Source: Desulfosporosinus acididurans | GTDB taxonomy: Bacteria; Bacillota; Desulfitobacteriia; Desulfitobacteriales; Desulfitobacteriaceae | Direction of reading: 5' to 3' | DNA length: 64,000 nt | Assembly: GCF_001029285.1 (NCBI RefSeq) | Contig: NZ_LDZY01000018.1 | Location: 1 to 64,000, forward strand | Shown here: one piece after another, positions 1-8,163 of the stretch | Layout: each line of letters starts with the position of its first letter | How positions within the stretch are numbered: the stretch's first letter is position 1 | Position numbers and translations under genes: made by a program | Notes under the pieces: generated by a model | Told to the model about the DNA's origin: nothing | Databases searched by the model: none | What the model saw: only the letters and a program-made list of their open reading frames with translations

Positions 1-1551
1 GAGTCAATTTCATAATGTTTAATTGTTAAAGCTCAGACCTTCAGAATTTCGTTAGTAACATTTTTTGAAAATTTATGCTGCAGCTATACGTTTGAACTTG
101 TTCAATCGGTCTACGGCTAATTTGCAGAGGGTATAGGTCAGGATAGAAAACTCGAAGTCTACTTTGGCTACGTTTCCTCGATGTCGAATGTTGTTTAACT
201 GAAAGTACTCTTTGAGATAAGCATTAACACGTTCTACGGCTGTTCTCTGTTTATAGAGTTCAAAGTAACGCCCACTTCCTTTGGCTGGAACGGTGTATTT
301 TCTGGGGTCTGATGAAACCTTAACCTTGAATACCTTTTGACACTGGTTGTTTTCTTTCAGAGGGCACTCTTTGCACTCCTTGGGTTGAGTATATTTCAAC
401 GTGTCATATTGGGAATCATAGCTATCATATTGGTAGGAATGACCTTCTTGACACTTGGGGCAAAAGTATTTGTCCTTGTCTTCGGGTAGCTGTTCGTTGC
501 GTGGATTGTAATCAATCAGGGCCCTTGACCCTATGGATTTTGCTTGTTGGTAAATTGGGCTGTAATCATAACCAGCATCCAAAAGTGAATAGGAAGGCTT
601 CAGCTGGGGGTGAAGTTCATGAAGAGCCTTGAGTAGAGGAATCGCCATTTTGCCATCATTGACATTTCCCGAGGAAAGTAAGGACTTTAAAATGTATTGG
701 CTTTTACAGTCCACGAGAAGATGACCTTTGAACCCGAACCAAAAGACGTTTTTGCCCTCGGAGTTTTTCTTAATTCCCCAGTGAGGGTCTTGCGGGATTT
801 GCTGTTCGATCGTCTTGAAATCAAGAGGAAGTTGAGCTTCAATTTTCTTCTCAAAAAGGGGGCGATTCTCTTCCAATTCCTGTTGTTCTTTGAGCCATTT
901 CTCCCGTTCTGCTTTGGGTTTTCGTCCGCGTTTTTTAGAGGATTGCTTGACTGGGACCTCTTCTTCTTTCTTTCTCTCAGGTTTACGGTCTCTCGCTTCA
1001 ATATGAGTAGCATCGATGGCTATAACATCCCCATCGATGAAACCTTCTTGAAACGCCTGAGAGACTAGTTCATTTTGAATTTTTTCCAAAGCAGAAGAAC
1101 CATTGATTTTTTGAATAAGAGGACTCGCTAGGAACTGCATCAGCCATCGTAAAGCCGCAGTCGAAACGGAATTCCAAGCTATTTTTTAATCGCTTTCGTA
1201 AATCTTTAATTGTAGGAATTCGTTCGATCACTCGAATGAATAAAGAATAGATCATGGCTGAATAGTTAAGCGTGGTTGGAGCTCCCAAAAATGCCTTCTT
1301 GGAAACCACTCTCAATAAAGGAGTGATATCCAGCGGATCTAATAGAAGCGGATACGATTCTCTCGGTGACATTTCTAAGATTTCTTCCAAGGAAAATAGA
1401 CGTTCTTGGCGAATACTAAACATTGGGAGTTCTCCTTCAACCTCTCGGTGTTTGTTTGGTCACTTACACTTTCGAGATTTTGGGGAGGTACTCCTTTTTT
1501 ACGTGTAAAAAACCCGCTTATATCAAGGGGTATGAATTATGAAACTAACTC
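1..1551 (-). mobile_element. IS1182-like insertion sequence
   Basis: The first 16 bases (GAGTCAATTTCATAAT) and the reverse complement of 1536-1551 (GAGTTAGTTTCATAAT) match at 14 of 16 positions. They enclose one transposase reading direction, so they are taken as the terminal inverted repeats. The left end may extend beyond the window start. The element stops about 15 bp before the prophage attL core, so it sits in host DNA right beside the prophage. I could not identify a target-site duplication because the left flank is not in the window. Confidence 0.75.
73..1423 (-). pseudogene. IS1182-family transposase, frameshifted
   Basis: DDE transposase of an IS1182-like element, split over two frames. 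The N-terminal part (1070-1423) has the usual DUF772-type start and runs to PSESSYS. The C-terminal part (73-1140) holds the catalytic acidic residues in AIDATHIEA, LLDAGYDYSP and RTAVERVNAYLKE, and a Cys-rich insert (CPKCQ...CKECPLK). The frames overlap around a run of six A residues near 1097 (minus strand); one inserted or deleted A would join them into one ~460-residue protein. The shift is +1, which is not the usual programmed -1 type, so a disabling mutation or a sequencing slip is the simplest reading. Confidence 0.8.
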
Positions 1552-1566
1552 ACGTAATAAAATAAT

Positions 1567-1589
1567 ATTGCGTTACCCTTTCGTTACCC
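1567..1589. repeat. attL core (23-bp direct repeat)
   Basis: The 23 bases ATTGCGTTACCCTTTCGTTA+CCC are repeated exactly at 42543-42565. The two copies bracket the phage genes, and the second lies 40 bp after the integrase gene, as expected for attachment cores. The core itself contains two copies of CGTTACCC 10 bp apart. Confidence 0.9.
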
Positions 1590-1821
1590 CGGTAGTTTCA
1601 CTTCGATTATGTTTAATGCAATCTTCCAGGGTCCCGAAAAAGATTAGATCGGATGATATCTTATATAATGAAAGTATTTTGCGTATCAAACTAATTGGCG
1701 TATATTCAGAATCAACTTCGTATTCATCCAAAACACCAACCACTATACCACAATAATCGGCAACCTCCTTTATTGTATACCCGCTCAATTCTCTAGCAGT
1801 CCTTAAAGTAATTTTAATCAT
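1573..1821 (-). CDS. Small HTH (XRE-like) regulator ending in attL
   Basis: An 82-residue protein with a helix-turn-helix-like pattern (TARELSGYTIKEVADYCGI) in its first third. An in-frame upstream ATG at 1837-1839 is itself part of the AAGGAG ribosome site, so the ATG at 1819-1821 (MIKITLRTAR...) is chosen. The last codons (VTKG-stop) lie inside the attL core. It is the outermost phage gene on this side. Its target is unknown; a DNA-binding regulator is an inference from the HTH pattern. Confidence 0.65.
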   Translation of the reverse strand: MIKITLRTARELSGYTIKEVADYCGIVVGVLDEYEVDSEYTPISLIRKILSLYKISSDLIFFGTLEDCIKHNRSETTGVTKG

Positions 1822-1961
1822 TTTATCATTCTCCTTCATTTGCCACTTGCCAAAAGAAGGTAATTTTGGATATAATCAAAATATCAAGAACCCTTCTCTG
1901 GAAGTGTTTTTGTGGAAGGAAGTCCGCAACTCTTGCTGGGGTGTACGGGCTTCCTTGTCTT

Positions 1962-2249
1962 TTACTTTCGTTTTGATGACTTCTTCTCTACCGGCTTTTT
2001 TAAAGGCTCAACCATCAGCCCATCATCTCCTGATAAAACCTTATATTTCTCACCGTTAAACTGAAATATTTCCCCCGAATTAAGTCCCGATTCGTCTAGG
2101 CCGGAAACCATACTGATCTTGCGTCTTTGCCACGTCACCCCCTCATCATCACTTACCTTAACTTCCACTAGGATCTTGGATTCATCAATAAATTCATTTG
2201 CAAATTGATCTTCATTTTCTTTTGCCTTCAGCTTCGCCTTCGCCATCAT
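1962..2249 (-). CDS. Hypothetical phage protein, basic C-terminus
   Basis: A 95-residue soluble protein I do not recognise. It begins with a Lys/Ala-rich segment (MMAKAKLKAKENE), has a middle of short predicted strands (ILVEVKVSDDEGVTWQRRK), and ends in a Lys/Ser-rich tail. A G-rich ribosome site (GGGGGGTAG) sits about 10 nt before the ATG pair. It lies in the attL-proximal cargo region. Confidence 0.6.
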   Translation of the reverse strand: MMAKAKLKAKENEDQFANEFIDESKILVEVKVSDDEGVTWQRRKISMVSGLDESGLNSGEIFQFNGEKYKVLSGDDGLMVEPLKKPVEKKSSKRK

Positions 2250-2342
2250 TATAAATCTACCCCCCTAGAACGTGCGTTCTTTAATTATTAGATCACTTGT
2301 TCCAAATTTCTTCAAGGGGTAAATTGTCGAATGCTCGATATT

Positions 2343-2543
2343 TCACATTTCCTTTAATAATAATTCTAACTCTACGCCTAGACATTTTGCGATTCGAGCG
2401 ATCGTTTTAACGTGAGGCCTCGGGCAGCTCCCTATTTCAATCCTACTAAGATAATTTATACTAATCCCCGCCCTCTCTGCTAATTCTTTTTGAGTCATAT
2501 TTTCGGATCGGCGAATTTTCGCGATTCTTTTGCCCAGTTCCAA
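2343..2543 (-). CDS. XRE-family transcriptional regulator
   Basis: A 66-residue single-domain helix-turn-helix protein. The XRE signature is clear: MTQKELAERAGISINYLSRIE, followed by TIARIAKCLGVELELLL. It has a TTG start. It lies back to back with another small XRE gene at 2763, so the 220-bp gap between them is the likely regulatory region for both. DNA binding is certain from the family; its operator and role in lysogeny are not visible. Confidence 0.85.
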   Translation of the reverse strand: MELGKRIAKIRRSENMTQKELAERAGISINYLSRIEIGSCPRPHVKTIARIAKCLGVELELLLKEM

Positions 2544-2762
2544 CGCTGTAAATATCCTACCTTTAGGTTACTCTTGCCTACAAGTCGAAATCAAGAAGAC
2601 ACGAACTATTCATTTCGCGACAGAAATTGACATAATAACCTAAATTATAATTTATGTATGCACGTACATTGATTATAGTACTATTTGTGACATTATTAAT
2701 AATGGAAAATATTTCTGACTCTTTAGAAAGAAATATTTCAGTAATGTTACAGGTGGTATGAT

Positions 2763-2954
2763 GTGAATAGGATTAAGCAGATTTTAAAGGAACTCGATAT
2801 GACACAAGAGGAACTTTCCTTAATTTGTGGTGTTCCTCAGCCAGAAATAAGCCGAATAGCTAATAATAAAAAAATCAAAATAGAACTTGAAACTGGAATC
2901 AAAATCGCACGCGGACTTCGTAAGCCAGTAGAATATGTTTTTCCAGATTATTAA
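2763..2954 (+). CDS. Small XRE-like HTH regulator
   Basis: A 63-residue protein starting at GTG, with an XRE/HigA-like helix-turn-helix (MTQEELSLICGVPQPEISRI) and a C-terminal helix ending GLRKPVEYVFPDY. CAGGTGG precedes the start. It diverges from the XRE gene at 2343-2543 and is followed by a strong terminator, so it is a one-gene unit, probably expressed in the lysogen. Confidence 0.8.
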   Translation: MNRIKQILKELDMTQEELSLICGVPQPEISRIANNKKIKIELETGIKIARGLRKPVEYVFPDY

Positions 2955-2995
2955 AATCCCCCCAGCAGAAATACCGGGGGGATTACTATTTTTTA
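2955..2995 (+). terminator. Intrinsic terminator
   Basis: A GC-rich hairpin (AATCCCCCC / GGGGGGATT) begins right after the stop codon of the small HTH gene. It is followed by a T-rich run (TATTTTTTA). Confidence 0.9.
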
Positions 2996-3098
2996 CATAT
3001 TTGTCGCATAACCATTAAGAATGTCGGAAAGCAGGAAATATTCACAAAACGTTGAAGAGCCTATAGGATTTCTGAATTTAACAAAAGGAGAGATTCTA

Positions 3099-3839
3099 AT
3101 GAGTAAGATCCCTGGCTTCAGATCAAACACAAGATGGAAGAAAATCGTCGCTATTATTGGCTATTTGGTTATTATCGCGATAATATATAGCGCAATAACA
3201 GGTAACACGAATTCTTCTTCAACCACGGCGCCACCTAAACAAGGAGCCTCGACTTCAACTCCAACTACTTCGCCGACTAAACAATCTCCTACTAAATCCC
3301 AAGCTCCCACTGCTCCCGCCACACCTGCTTTAACCGCAAAGAGTCTAGGAGCAGGAACATTTACAATAGGACAGCAAATCACTCCAGGAAGGTATACCGT
3401 AACCACGCCATCGGGATCAGGTAATTTTGTTGTTTCCGATCAAAGCGGTATGCCGGTAGTTAATGAAGTTTTAGGAGATTCGGGTGTAAGTAAGGTCGTA
3501 GCCGCTCTTCCTGATGGAGGAAAAATAGAGATTTCTAGTTTAAATAAAGTTGACTTTAATCCTTATCAGCCGCCTTCAATTGGAAACTCCCCAACAAAAA
3601 CTGATTTATGCGCCGGTTCGTTTATTGTCGGTACCGACATTCCTCAAGGTCGTTATGTAGCATCTGTTATTGGAAGCGGATCTGGTAATTTTGTGATTGA
3701 AGATCAAAGTGGAATGCCTAAAACAAACGAAATATTAGGCGGCGACATGGGAGTTAAAAACGTTACCGTAGATTTGAGTAATTCAGATACCATTCAAATT
3801 TCAAGCTTGAATGACGTTCAATTTGTACCAAGCAATTAA
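3099..3839 (+). CDS. Membrane-anchored protein with two tandem beta domains
   Basis: A 246-residue protein. The start at 3099 is chosen because AAAGGAG lies 8 nt upstream; an upstream in-frame ATG at 3021 lacks a site. Residues ~17-37 form one membrane segment (IVAIIGYLVIIAIIYSAI). A Ser/Thr/Pro linker (~40-82) follows, then two homologous ~65-residue domains with shared motifs AG(T/S)FxxGxxIxxGRY, GSGNFVxxDQSGMP and IxISSLNxVxF. The Cys residue is only in the second copy. The plan suggests an extracellular domain pair on a stalk. It is transcribed away from the lytic genes beside attL, as lysogenic-conversion genes often are. Function unknown. Confidence 0.8.
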   Translation: MSKIPGFRSNTRWKKIVAIIGYLVIIAIIYSAITGNTNSSSTTAPPKQGASTSTPTTSPTKQSPTKSQAPTAPATPALTAKSLGAGTFTIGQQITPGRYTVTTPSGSGNFVVSDQSGMPVVNEVLGDSGVSKVVAALPDGGKIEISSLNKVDFNPYQPPSIGNSPTKTDLCAGSFIVGTDIPQGRYVASVIGSGSGNFVIEDQSGMPKTNEILGGDMGVKNVTVDLSNSDTIQISSLNDVQFVPSN

Positions 3840-3880
3840 CTTCTTCAAAGACTATAATGTTTACACCTTTCATTAAGAAC

Positions 3881-3915
3881 AAAAAGCCCACTTCCTTAAT
3901 TGGAGGTGGGCTTTC
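3881..3915 (-). terminator. Bidirectional terminator after lysis genes
   Basis: The hairpin AGCCCACTTCC / GGAGGTGGGCT lies between convergent genes. On the minus strand it ends in a T-run (GGGCTTTTTG), so it mainly ends the minus-strand lysis/tail operon and may also stop the plus-strand cargo gene. Confidence 0.85.
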
Positions 3916-3948
3916 GTCATCTCGCATCGGCCGGCACCGACGCTTTCA

Positions 3949-4605
3949 TTATGCAGGCTGTTGAGTCTGGGCTTGCGAATCTGTCTGAGCTAGTTGAGTA
4001 TCAGAAGTTGATTGAGCAGCCTGCGAAGACACAGCACCAGGGAAAGCCTGAACCGTTTGGCTAATCGCTTGTTGAACCGCATCATTTGCGGCCTGTGTAG
4101 CAATCGGAGTAACAACCTGCTGGACCTTACTAGCAATGGCCTGGCTAACGGCCTGATCCGGGACAGCGGGAACTGTTTCTACAGAAGGTGAACTCGAATT
4201 CATATCAAAGACGCCTGTTTCAATCATATCCTTAACTGCTTTCTGAATTTCTGGCGTAGGTTCATACCCGGCAATTTTAAGCATATTCATAGCGGCATCA
4301 TAGGCGTTTTGGTTCTTTTGATCTTTGGTAATCTGATCACTATTGCAACGCTGTTCAGCAGAATGAACCCCAGCCTGTGATACCTGAATCACTTTATCAA
4401 TGATCGTTTCTAGCGGCGCGGGAAGAACTACTTTACCGATATCATCGTTAAGAGCCTTGGCCTCGCCTAAAACAGTGTCAGCCGTACTAAGGATTACTTT
4501 CGGGTCTTTGCCCTTTTGTACTAAGAAATTTATCCCTAATCCAGCAACAGAACCAACGATTAAAGAACCTAAAGAAATTAATAACATAATTACATTTGTA
4601 TCCAT
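3949..4605 (-). CDS. Phage holin, LL-H family
   Basis: A 218-residue protein with one N-terminal membrane segment (MLLISLGSLIVGSVAGLGI) and a short basic turn. A helical region carrying GVHSAEQ matches the conserved Ala-Glu-Gln segment of the LL-H holin family. Residues ~140-218 form a low-complexity Ala/Gln/Thr tail much longer than usual for the family. It is the last gene of the lysis cluster, after endolysin and a second holin-like gene. Holins permeabilise the membrane so that endolysin reaches the wall. The long Q/A tail is odd and of unknown use. Confidence 0.75.
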   Translation of the reverse strand: MDTNVIMLLISLGSLIVGSVAGLGINFLVQKGKDPKVILSTADTVLGEAKALNDDIGKVVLPAPLETIIDKVIQVSQAGVHSAEQRCNSDQITKDQKNQNAYDAAMNMLKIAGYEPTPEIQKAVKDMIETGVFDMNSSSPSVETVPAVPDQAVSQAIASKVQQVVTPIATQAANDAVQQAISQTVQAFPGAVSSQAAQSTSDTQLAQTDSQAQTQQPA

Positions 4606-4642
4606 GATAAAACCTCCTAAAATTTAATTTTTGGCAATAACA

Positions 4643-4666
4643 GAGCAGGTCATCTCTGACCTGCTC
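4643..4666. other. Perfect 10-bp hairpin between endolysin and holin
   Basis: GAGCAGGTCA and TGACCTGCTC pair across a 4-nt loop. A second small hairpin (CCTGTC / GACAGG) lies just to the right. No clear T-run follows on the minus strand, so an attenuator or mRNA-stability element is more likely than a full terminator. Confidence 0.5.
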
Positions 4667-4786
4667 GTATTAAATCCTGTCTGCCGGGACAGGAAAATTT
4701 ACATTTTACTTTGAAATTATTCCTGAAAATATTCCCGTTTTTGAATCAAAAATATTCCTATGACAAATTGGCAAGCGCTTGCGAAT

Positions 4787-5656
4787 TTAGCCTAGATATT
4801 TTTTCACAGCAGCCGCCGTGCCAAACTTGTCATCACCGCTTAGCAGCGTTTCGTTCGGATGCCCTGTCGTTGCTCCACCTACAACAATCAGATGCTCTGC
4901 TTTCATGGCATTAGCAGGAGCTGGTCCATTACTATATGGCCGTACAAACATGGCACAATTGCCATTCTTCACGGCAACGTCAGTCCCAGCCCATTCATCG
5001 TCCTTTGTGTTTAGTAAAACCGCTACATCTAATCCCATTTCCTCTTCGCTCTCCTTTACAACTTGATATAACCCGTCAGGCCCCCAAAGCCCGGCATTAT
5101 CATTAACATAATCCATGTCCACCGTGATTCCTGCCAGCTTTGAGGTATTGGTGTATTGATAAACATCATTCGGGGCTACATTTTTATAGCTCCAAGCTAT
5201 CGTTTGGTAAAACCTATCCGGCGGGTAACTGGCTCCTTTTGCCGCCTCGATAACATAATACGAGCCGTAAACACCAACAAGAAATTTCCCCGTGAGCACA
5301 GTATGAACACCATGAAGATAATCTTTAATCGCTGCCATATCTCCAGCCTGGGCCTCATAATCCACTGTAAAGTAAATGCAAGCACCCTTAGGAGCGCCCA
5401 AAGCCTGCGCCTCGGCTAAGGCAAACTGAGCGTCAGAAACACCTTTATCATAAGTGAAGTAACTTACTTGTGTCGGCGATAGCTCCAGGATTAACCACAA
5501 GAGCAGTCCTCCGTCATGGATCGCTTTAACTTCTGCGACGGTTAACCCATTCCAAAGCGTATGACCTAGATAACGCCCAACGGCTTTTACACCATTGGCC
5601 TTGAGAGCCTGTACTGTCGCTGCATTTAATCTTGTTCCGCAATCAATACCTAACAT
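4787..5656 (-). CDS. Endolysin, DUF1906 glycoside-hydrolase-like plus C-terminal repeat domain
   Basis: A 289-residue protein. Residues 1-~205 match the DUF1906 / Rv2525c-like TIM-barrel hydrolase family: MLGIDCGTRLNAATVQAL, GRYLGH, an IYFTVDYEA strand carrying the acidic pair, and GVYGSYYVIEAA. Residues ~215-289 form a separate domain (GLDVAVLLNTKDDEW ... LIVVGGATTGH ... FGTAAAVKKYL). It resembles cell-wall-binding repeat modules but I cannot assign it firmly. It is coupled to the upstream holin gene (2-bp gap). Role: wall degradation at lysis; the exact bond cut is not shown. Confidence 0.8.
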   Translation of the reverse strand: MLGIDCGTRLNAATVQALKANGVKAVGRYLGHTLWNGLTVAEVKAIHDGGLLLWLILELSPTQVSYFTYDKGVSDAQFALAEAQALGAPKGACIYFTVDYEAQAGDMAAIKDYLHGVHTVLTGKFLVGVYGSYYVIEAAKGASYPPDRFYQTIAWSYKNVAPNDVYQYTNTSKLAGITVDMDYVNDNAGLWGPDGLYQVVKESEEEMGLDVAVLLNTKDDEWAGTDVAVKNGNCAMFVRPYSNGPAPANAMKAEHLIVVGGATTGHPNETLLSGDDKFGTAAAVKKYLG

Positions 5657-5657
5657 A

Positions 5658-6059
5658 TTAATCTCCTTTCTCTTGAAGTTGCTGAAAAATACTTTTAAAT
5701 TTTGGCGGCATTTTTAGACCAATTTTTCCAACGTTCTCAATCATTGAAATCCCTTCACGCCCGGCATAGTAGTACATCGCCATCGTTCTTAAGACCGGGC
5801 CAGAGTTACCAAAAAGCTTATCTAGAAGAACTGCTAAGGCGACAAGAGAAAGAATAACAATCTTTCTAATGCCGCCCCAAAACATGACTTCGGAATTTAC
5901 TTTCTTCTGCCTGACTGCCCCCAAGAATCCGGTAATATAGTCTAAGACCATAAGGTAAACAAGAACCTTTAACGCGATATCCCACCCGCCACACCAAGCC
6001 GTAATGGCCGTCCCTATCGCGGCAAACGTTGATTTGAAAATGAATTCCTTTTCGTTCAT
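5658..6059 (-). CDS. Phage holin, toxin-secretion/phage lysis holin family
   Basis: A 133-residue membrane protein with three to four hydrophobic segments. It carries the family's central motif region around VLVYLMVLDYITGFLGAV, followed by the basic turn RQKKVNSE and a GGIRK segment, and ends in a charged cytoplasmic tail. The length fits Phage_holin_4-type proteins. It is translated just ahead of the endolysin. With the LL-H-type gene at 3949 the phage has two holin candidates, one on each side of the endolysin. Confidence 0.85.
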   Translation of the reverse strand: MNEKEFIFKSTFAAIGTAITAWCGGWDIALKVLVYLMVLDYITGFLGAVRQKKVNSEVMFWGGIRKIVILSLVALAVLLDKLFGNSGPVLRTMAMYYYAGREGISMIENVGKIGLKMPPKFKSIFQQLQEKGD

Positions 6060-6171
6060 TACTGCCTCCTATGGTGCTTTACATTAAGTATCTAAATCTA
6101 GAATTATGGATATTTTTGAAGGTTATTACATATCTTTGTTGAATATTATCGCCAAAAGGAGGTGATAACTT

Positions 6172-6414
6172 ATGGCTCAAATTCCATATGCTGATAGTAA
6201 TGGTCATTTGACTGTTAAAGTTGATCTAAAACATGCTGCAGATGTTTTTCTGGTGGATAGTACCAACTTCCGCAGATACGAATCAGGTCAAAGGTTCGAT
6301 TATTTTGGAGGGCATTATACCAAAACACCAGTAACCATTTCAGTACAAGGATCTGGCAGATGGTATCTAATCGTCAATAATAACGGTGAACAATATAGTT
6401 ACCGTTTCTTCTAA
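6172..6414 (+). CDS. DUF1883-like small protein
   Basis: An 80-residue protein on the opposite strand to the late genes around it. The pattern HAADVFLVDSTNFRRYESG, YFGGHYTKTPVTISV and GRWYLIV matches DUF1883, a small beta domain of unknown function. AAAGGAGGTGA precedes the ATG and a terminator follows, so it is an independent cargo unit. Its orientation and isolation inside the late operon suggest expression in the lysogen. A role in host fitness or phage exclusion is only an inference. Confidence 0.75.
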   Translation: MAQIPYADSNGHLTVKVDLKHAADVFLVDSTNFRRYESGQRFDYFGGHYTKTPVTISVQGSGRWYLIVNNNGEQYSYRFF

Positions 6415-6417
6415 TCC

Positions 6418-6452
6418 AAAAGACTACTCTATTCTTAGGGTAGTCTTTTTTG
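6418..6452 (+). terminator. Intrinsic terminator of the DUF1883 gene
   Basis: The hairpin AAAAGACTAC / GTAGTCTTTTTT begins within a few bases of the stop codon and ends in a T-run. The A-tract on the other side makes it usable in both directions. Confidence 0.9.
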
Positions 6453-6470
6453 TGTGGTTTTTCCTATATT

Positions 6471-6596
6471 TTATCTGTTCTTAATTGGTTCAGCATCATT
6501 ATTCATTTGCATTGCTTCCCCGGTTCCCCAGTTCGCTGTAACATTAACTTCAATAATTCCCGTTTCAATTATATTCGTTTTGCTTTTTTCTTCCAT
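6471..6596 (-). CDS. Small hypothetical protein (41 aa)
   Basis: A 41-codon frame, MEEKSKTNIIETGIIEV..., with an AGGAGGAA ribosome site 7 nt before its ATG. The content is acidic and soluble, with a single Trp and no membrane segment. It lies between the YiiX-like peptidase and the holin genes in the late operon. The good ribosome site is the main support; function unknown. Confidence 0.6.
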   Translation of the reverse strand: MEEKSKTNIIETGIIEVNVTANWGTGEAMQMNNDAEPIKNR

Positions 6597-6721
6597 GATT
6601 TATTCCTCCTAAATTTAATTTCGTTCATTTCTGCCTCCAAGTATTTAAGATAACCCTGGGTACCCTACTTCGCTGTCACCTCCTGCAGCTTTTTAGGCTT
6701 AGATTCCAGGGCATAAAAATA

Positions 6722-7219
6722 TCACAACTCCCAAAGGTTGTGATTCTCGACTAACCTTACCTTAGTTGAATAACTCAATCCAGGAGGTGTAACGTCCCCG
6801 GGCTTCCGATCCGGCCGAACAACGATTCCTTGGCTCCTAGCGCAAAGATCGATAAATGCAGAGCAAACAATTTTGTTCTTTTCCGCGAGTAGGCCTGATA
6901 TTCGTTCGAAGCCCATTTCCTCAAGGATAGCATTGACCGCAAAGCCTGCGTCCTGCCGGAAGCTATAGCCTTCTCCTAAGCGACTCCGGCCAAACTCAAC
7001 CATCCCTTTTAGTTGCTCATCGGTTGCATCGACAAACTCAAAAACAGCGTAGCGCTCATAGTTTAGAGCGTTTTCCTGAATGCCTTGAGCTGTGGCCTCG
7101 ATTACTTTGCCTTCGCCAGAGACAAGTGCGGCATGGGTGAACCCATTATGCTCAAAGAAAGCTATCCCCTGGCCAATAGGGTCGAAGTTTTGCACGAGAA
7201 TAAAATTTCCGGGTTTCAT
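6722..7219 (-). CDS. YiiX/YaeF-type permuted NlpC/P60 cysteine peptidase-like protein
   Basis: A 165-residue protein with the circularly permuted papain-like order: His in GFTHAALV (~residue 29), Glu in KVIEATAQG, and the Cys late in KIVCSAFIDLCAR. No signal peptide is visible. It sits in the lysis cluster downstream of a terminator, so a second peptidoglycan or tail-associated hydrolase is plausible. Members of this family can also act on lipids or be amidases, so the substrate is open. Confidence 0.7.
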   Translation of the reverse strand: MKPGNFILVQNFDPIGQGIAFFEHNGFTHAALVSGEGKVIEATAQGIQENALNYERYAVFEFVDATDEQLKGMVEFGRSRLGEGYSFRQDAGFAVNAILEEMGFERISGLLAEKNKIVCSAFIDLCARSQGIVVRPDRKPGDVTPPGLSYSTKVRLVENHNLWEL

Positions 7220-7242
7220 GGTATCCCTCCTTCACAGCATAA

Positions 7243-7268
7243 AAATAACGCCCTTTTAGGCGTTACTG
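7243..7268 (-). terminator. Terminator at the end of the tail operon
   Basis: On the minus strand, TAACGCC / GGCGTTA with a short loop is followed by TTTTTAT. It lies between the tail-fibre accessory gene and the YiiX-like gene. Confidence 0.85.
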
Positions 7269-7280
7269 CTCAGTTTAATA

Positions 7281-8147
7281 TCACACTAAATTTGGTATGT
7301 TCTCTAAGTCTGTAGCATAATTCTGAAAGGCGCTTTCAACTTCTGCCCAATGGTCCCTAAAGCTTTCATAATGACGGTCATATGTTTGGGTCTGCCCGCT
7401 TGCGGGCAATGGCGCGGAGATCTCCATGGTTACCGGGATCTTCCCTAAGATGGCCGATGAAATATCGCTAAGAGTGTTTTTCTCATTGTCAGATAGTGTA
7501 ATCAGGGGGTTAGTACCTCCAGTTAATGCTGGAAGAACCTTACTGAACAGAACATGGAACATTAGTCCTGCTCCGGTTGTAAGATCGGCCAGGGCATACG
7601 CCGGTGAGATCACGGATGTATAGAAGGATTGAAGTACAGATTTCGAAACTGGTGCAATATGATTTACTCTCTGAGAATCAGTATAAATCTGAAGTGAAGT
7701 CGTTCCTTGGCCACCTATGTTTAGGGATTCGTTAACGCACCCATCGGAGCTTGCGGTGATTTGAATTTGCTGGCTTGCAATACTGGGATGGATTTGTACA
7801 CTGAGAGTCGCCTGGTTATTAGTTAATACTTCCGTGAATGTTTTCCCTAGAATTGTAAAGTCACAAGATGTTGGCGGTGTAGTCGGAGGGCTGTTAAGCG
7901 TTGCTGTGATTGTCCCGCCTGTGAATGTTAGAGTGAAATATGGCTGAAGAACTAATACTCCGTCTTTTACGATGTATTTGTATGGGTTTGCATATGCGTC
8001 CAATACTTCAGGCGACGCCGTATCTTGTGGAAATGGCCCTAGTACTCCACACCCTTCAGGAATATTAGTCCATTCCTCGGCAGAGCCTAGATAAGGTTGA
8101 TTATAAATTTTCCCATCTGCTAGGGTATATAAAAGCCAATAATTCAT
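7281..8147 (-). CDS. Tail-fibre-associated hypothetical protein
   Basis: A 288-residue protein directly after the tail fibre gene. The N-terminal ~65 residues (MNYWLLYTLADGKIYN ... VLGPFPQDTASPEVL) resemble short domains at the end of phage fibre operons. A Thr-rich beta segment follows (TLTFTGGTITATLNSPP), then a mostly helical C-terminus. AGGAGGAA precedes the ATG. A structural or fibre-assembly role is inferred from position only. Confidence 0.7.
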   Translation of the reverse strand: MNYWLLYTLADGKIYNQPYLGSAEEWTNIPEGCGVLGPFPQDTASPEVLDAYANPYKYIVKDGVLVLQPYFTLTFTGGTITATLNSPPTTPPTSCDFTILGKTFTEVLTNNQATLSVQIHPSIASQQIQITASSDGCVNESLNIGGQGTTSLQIYTDSQRVNHIAPVSKSVLQSFYTSVISPAYALADLTTGAGLMFHVLFSKVLPALTGGTNPLITLSDNEKNTLSDISSAILGKIPVTMEISAPLPASGQTQTYDRHYESFRDHWAEVESAFQNYATDLENIPNLV

Positions 8148-8163
8148 CTTCTATTCCTCCTTA

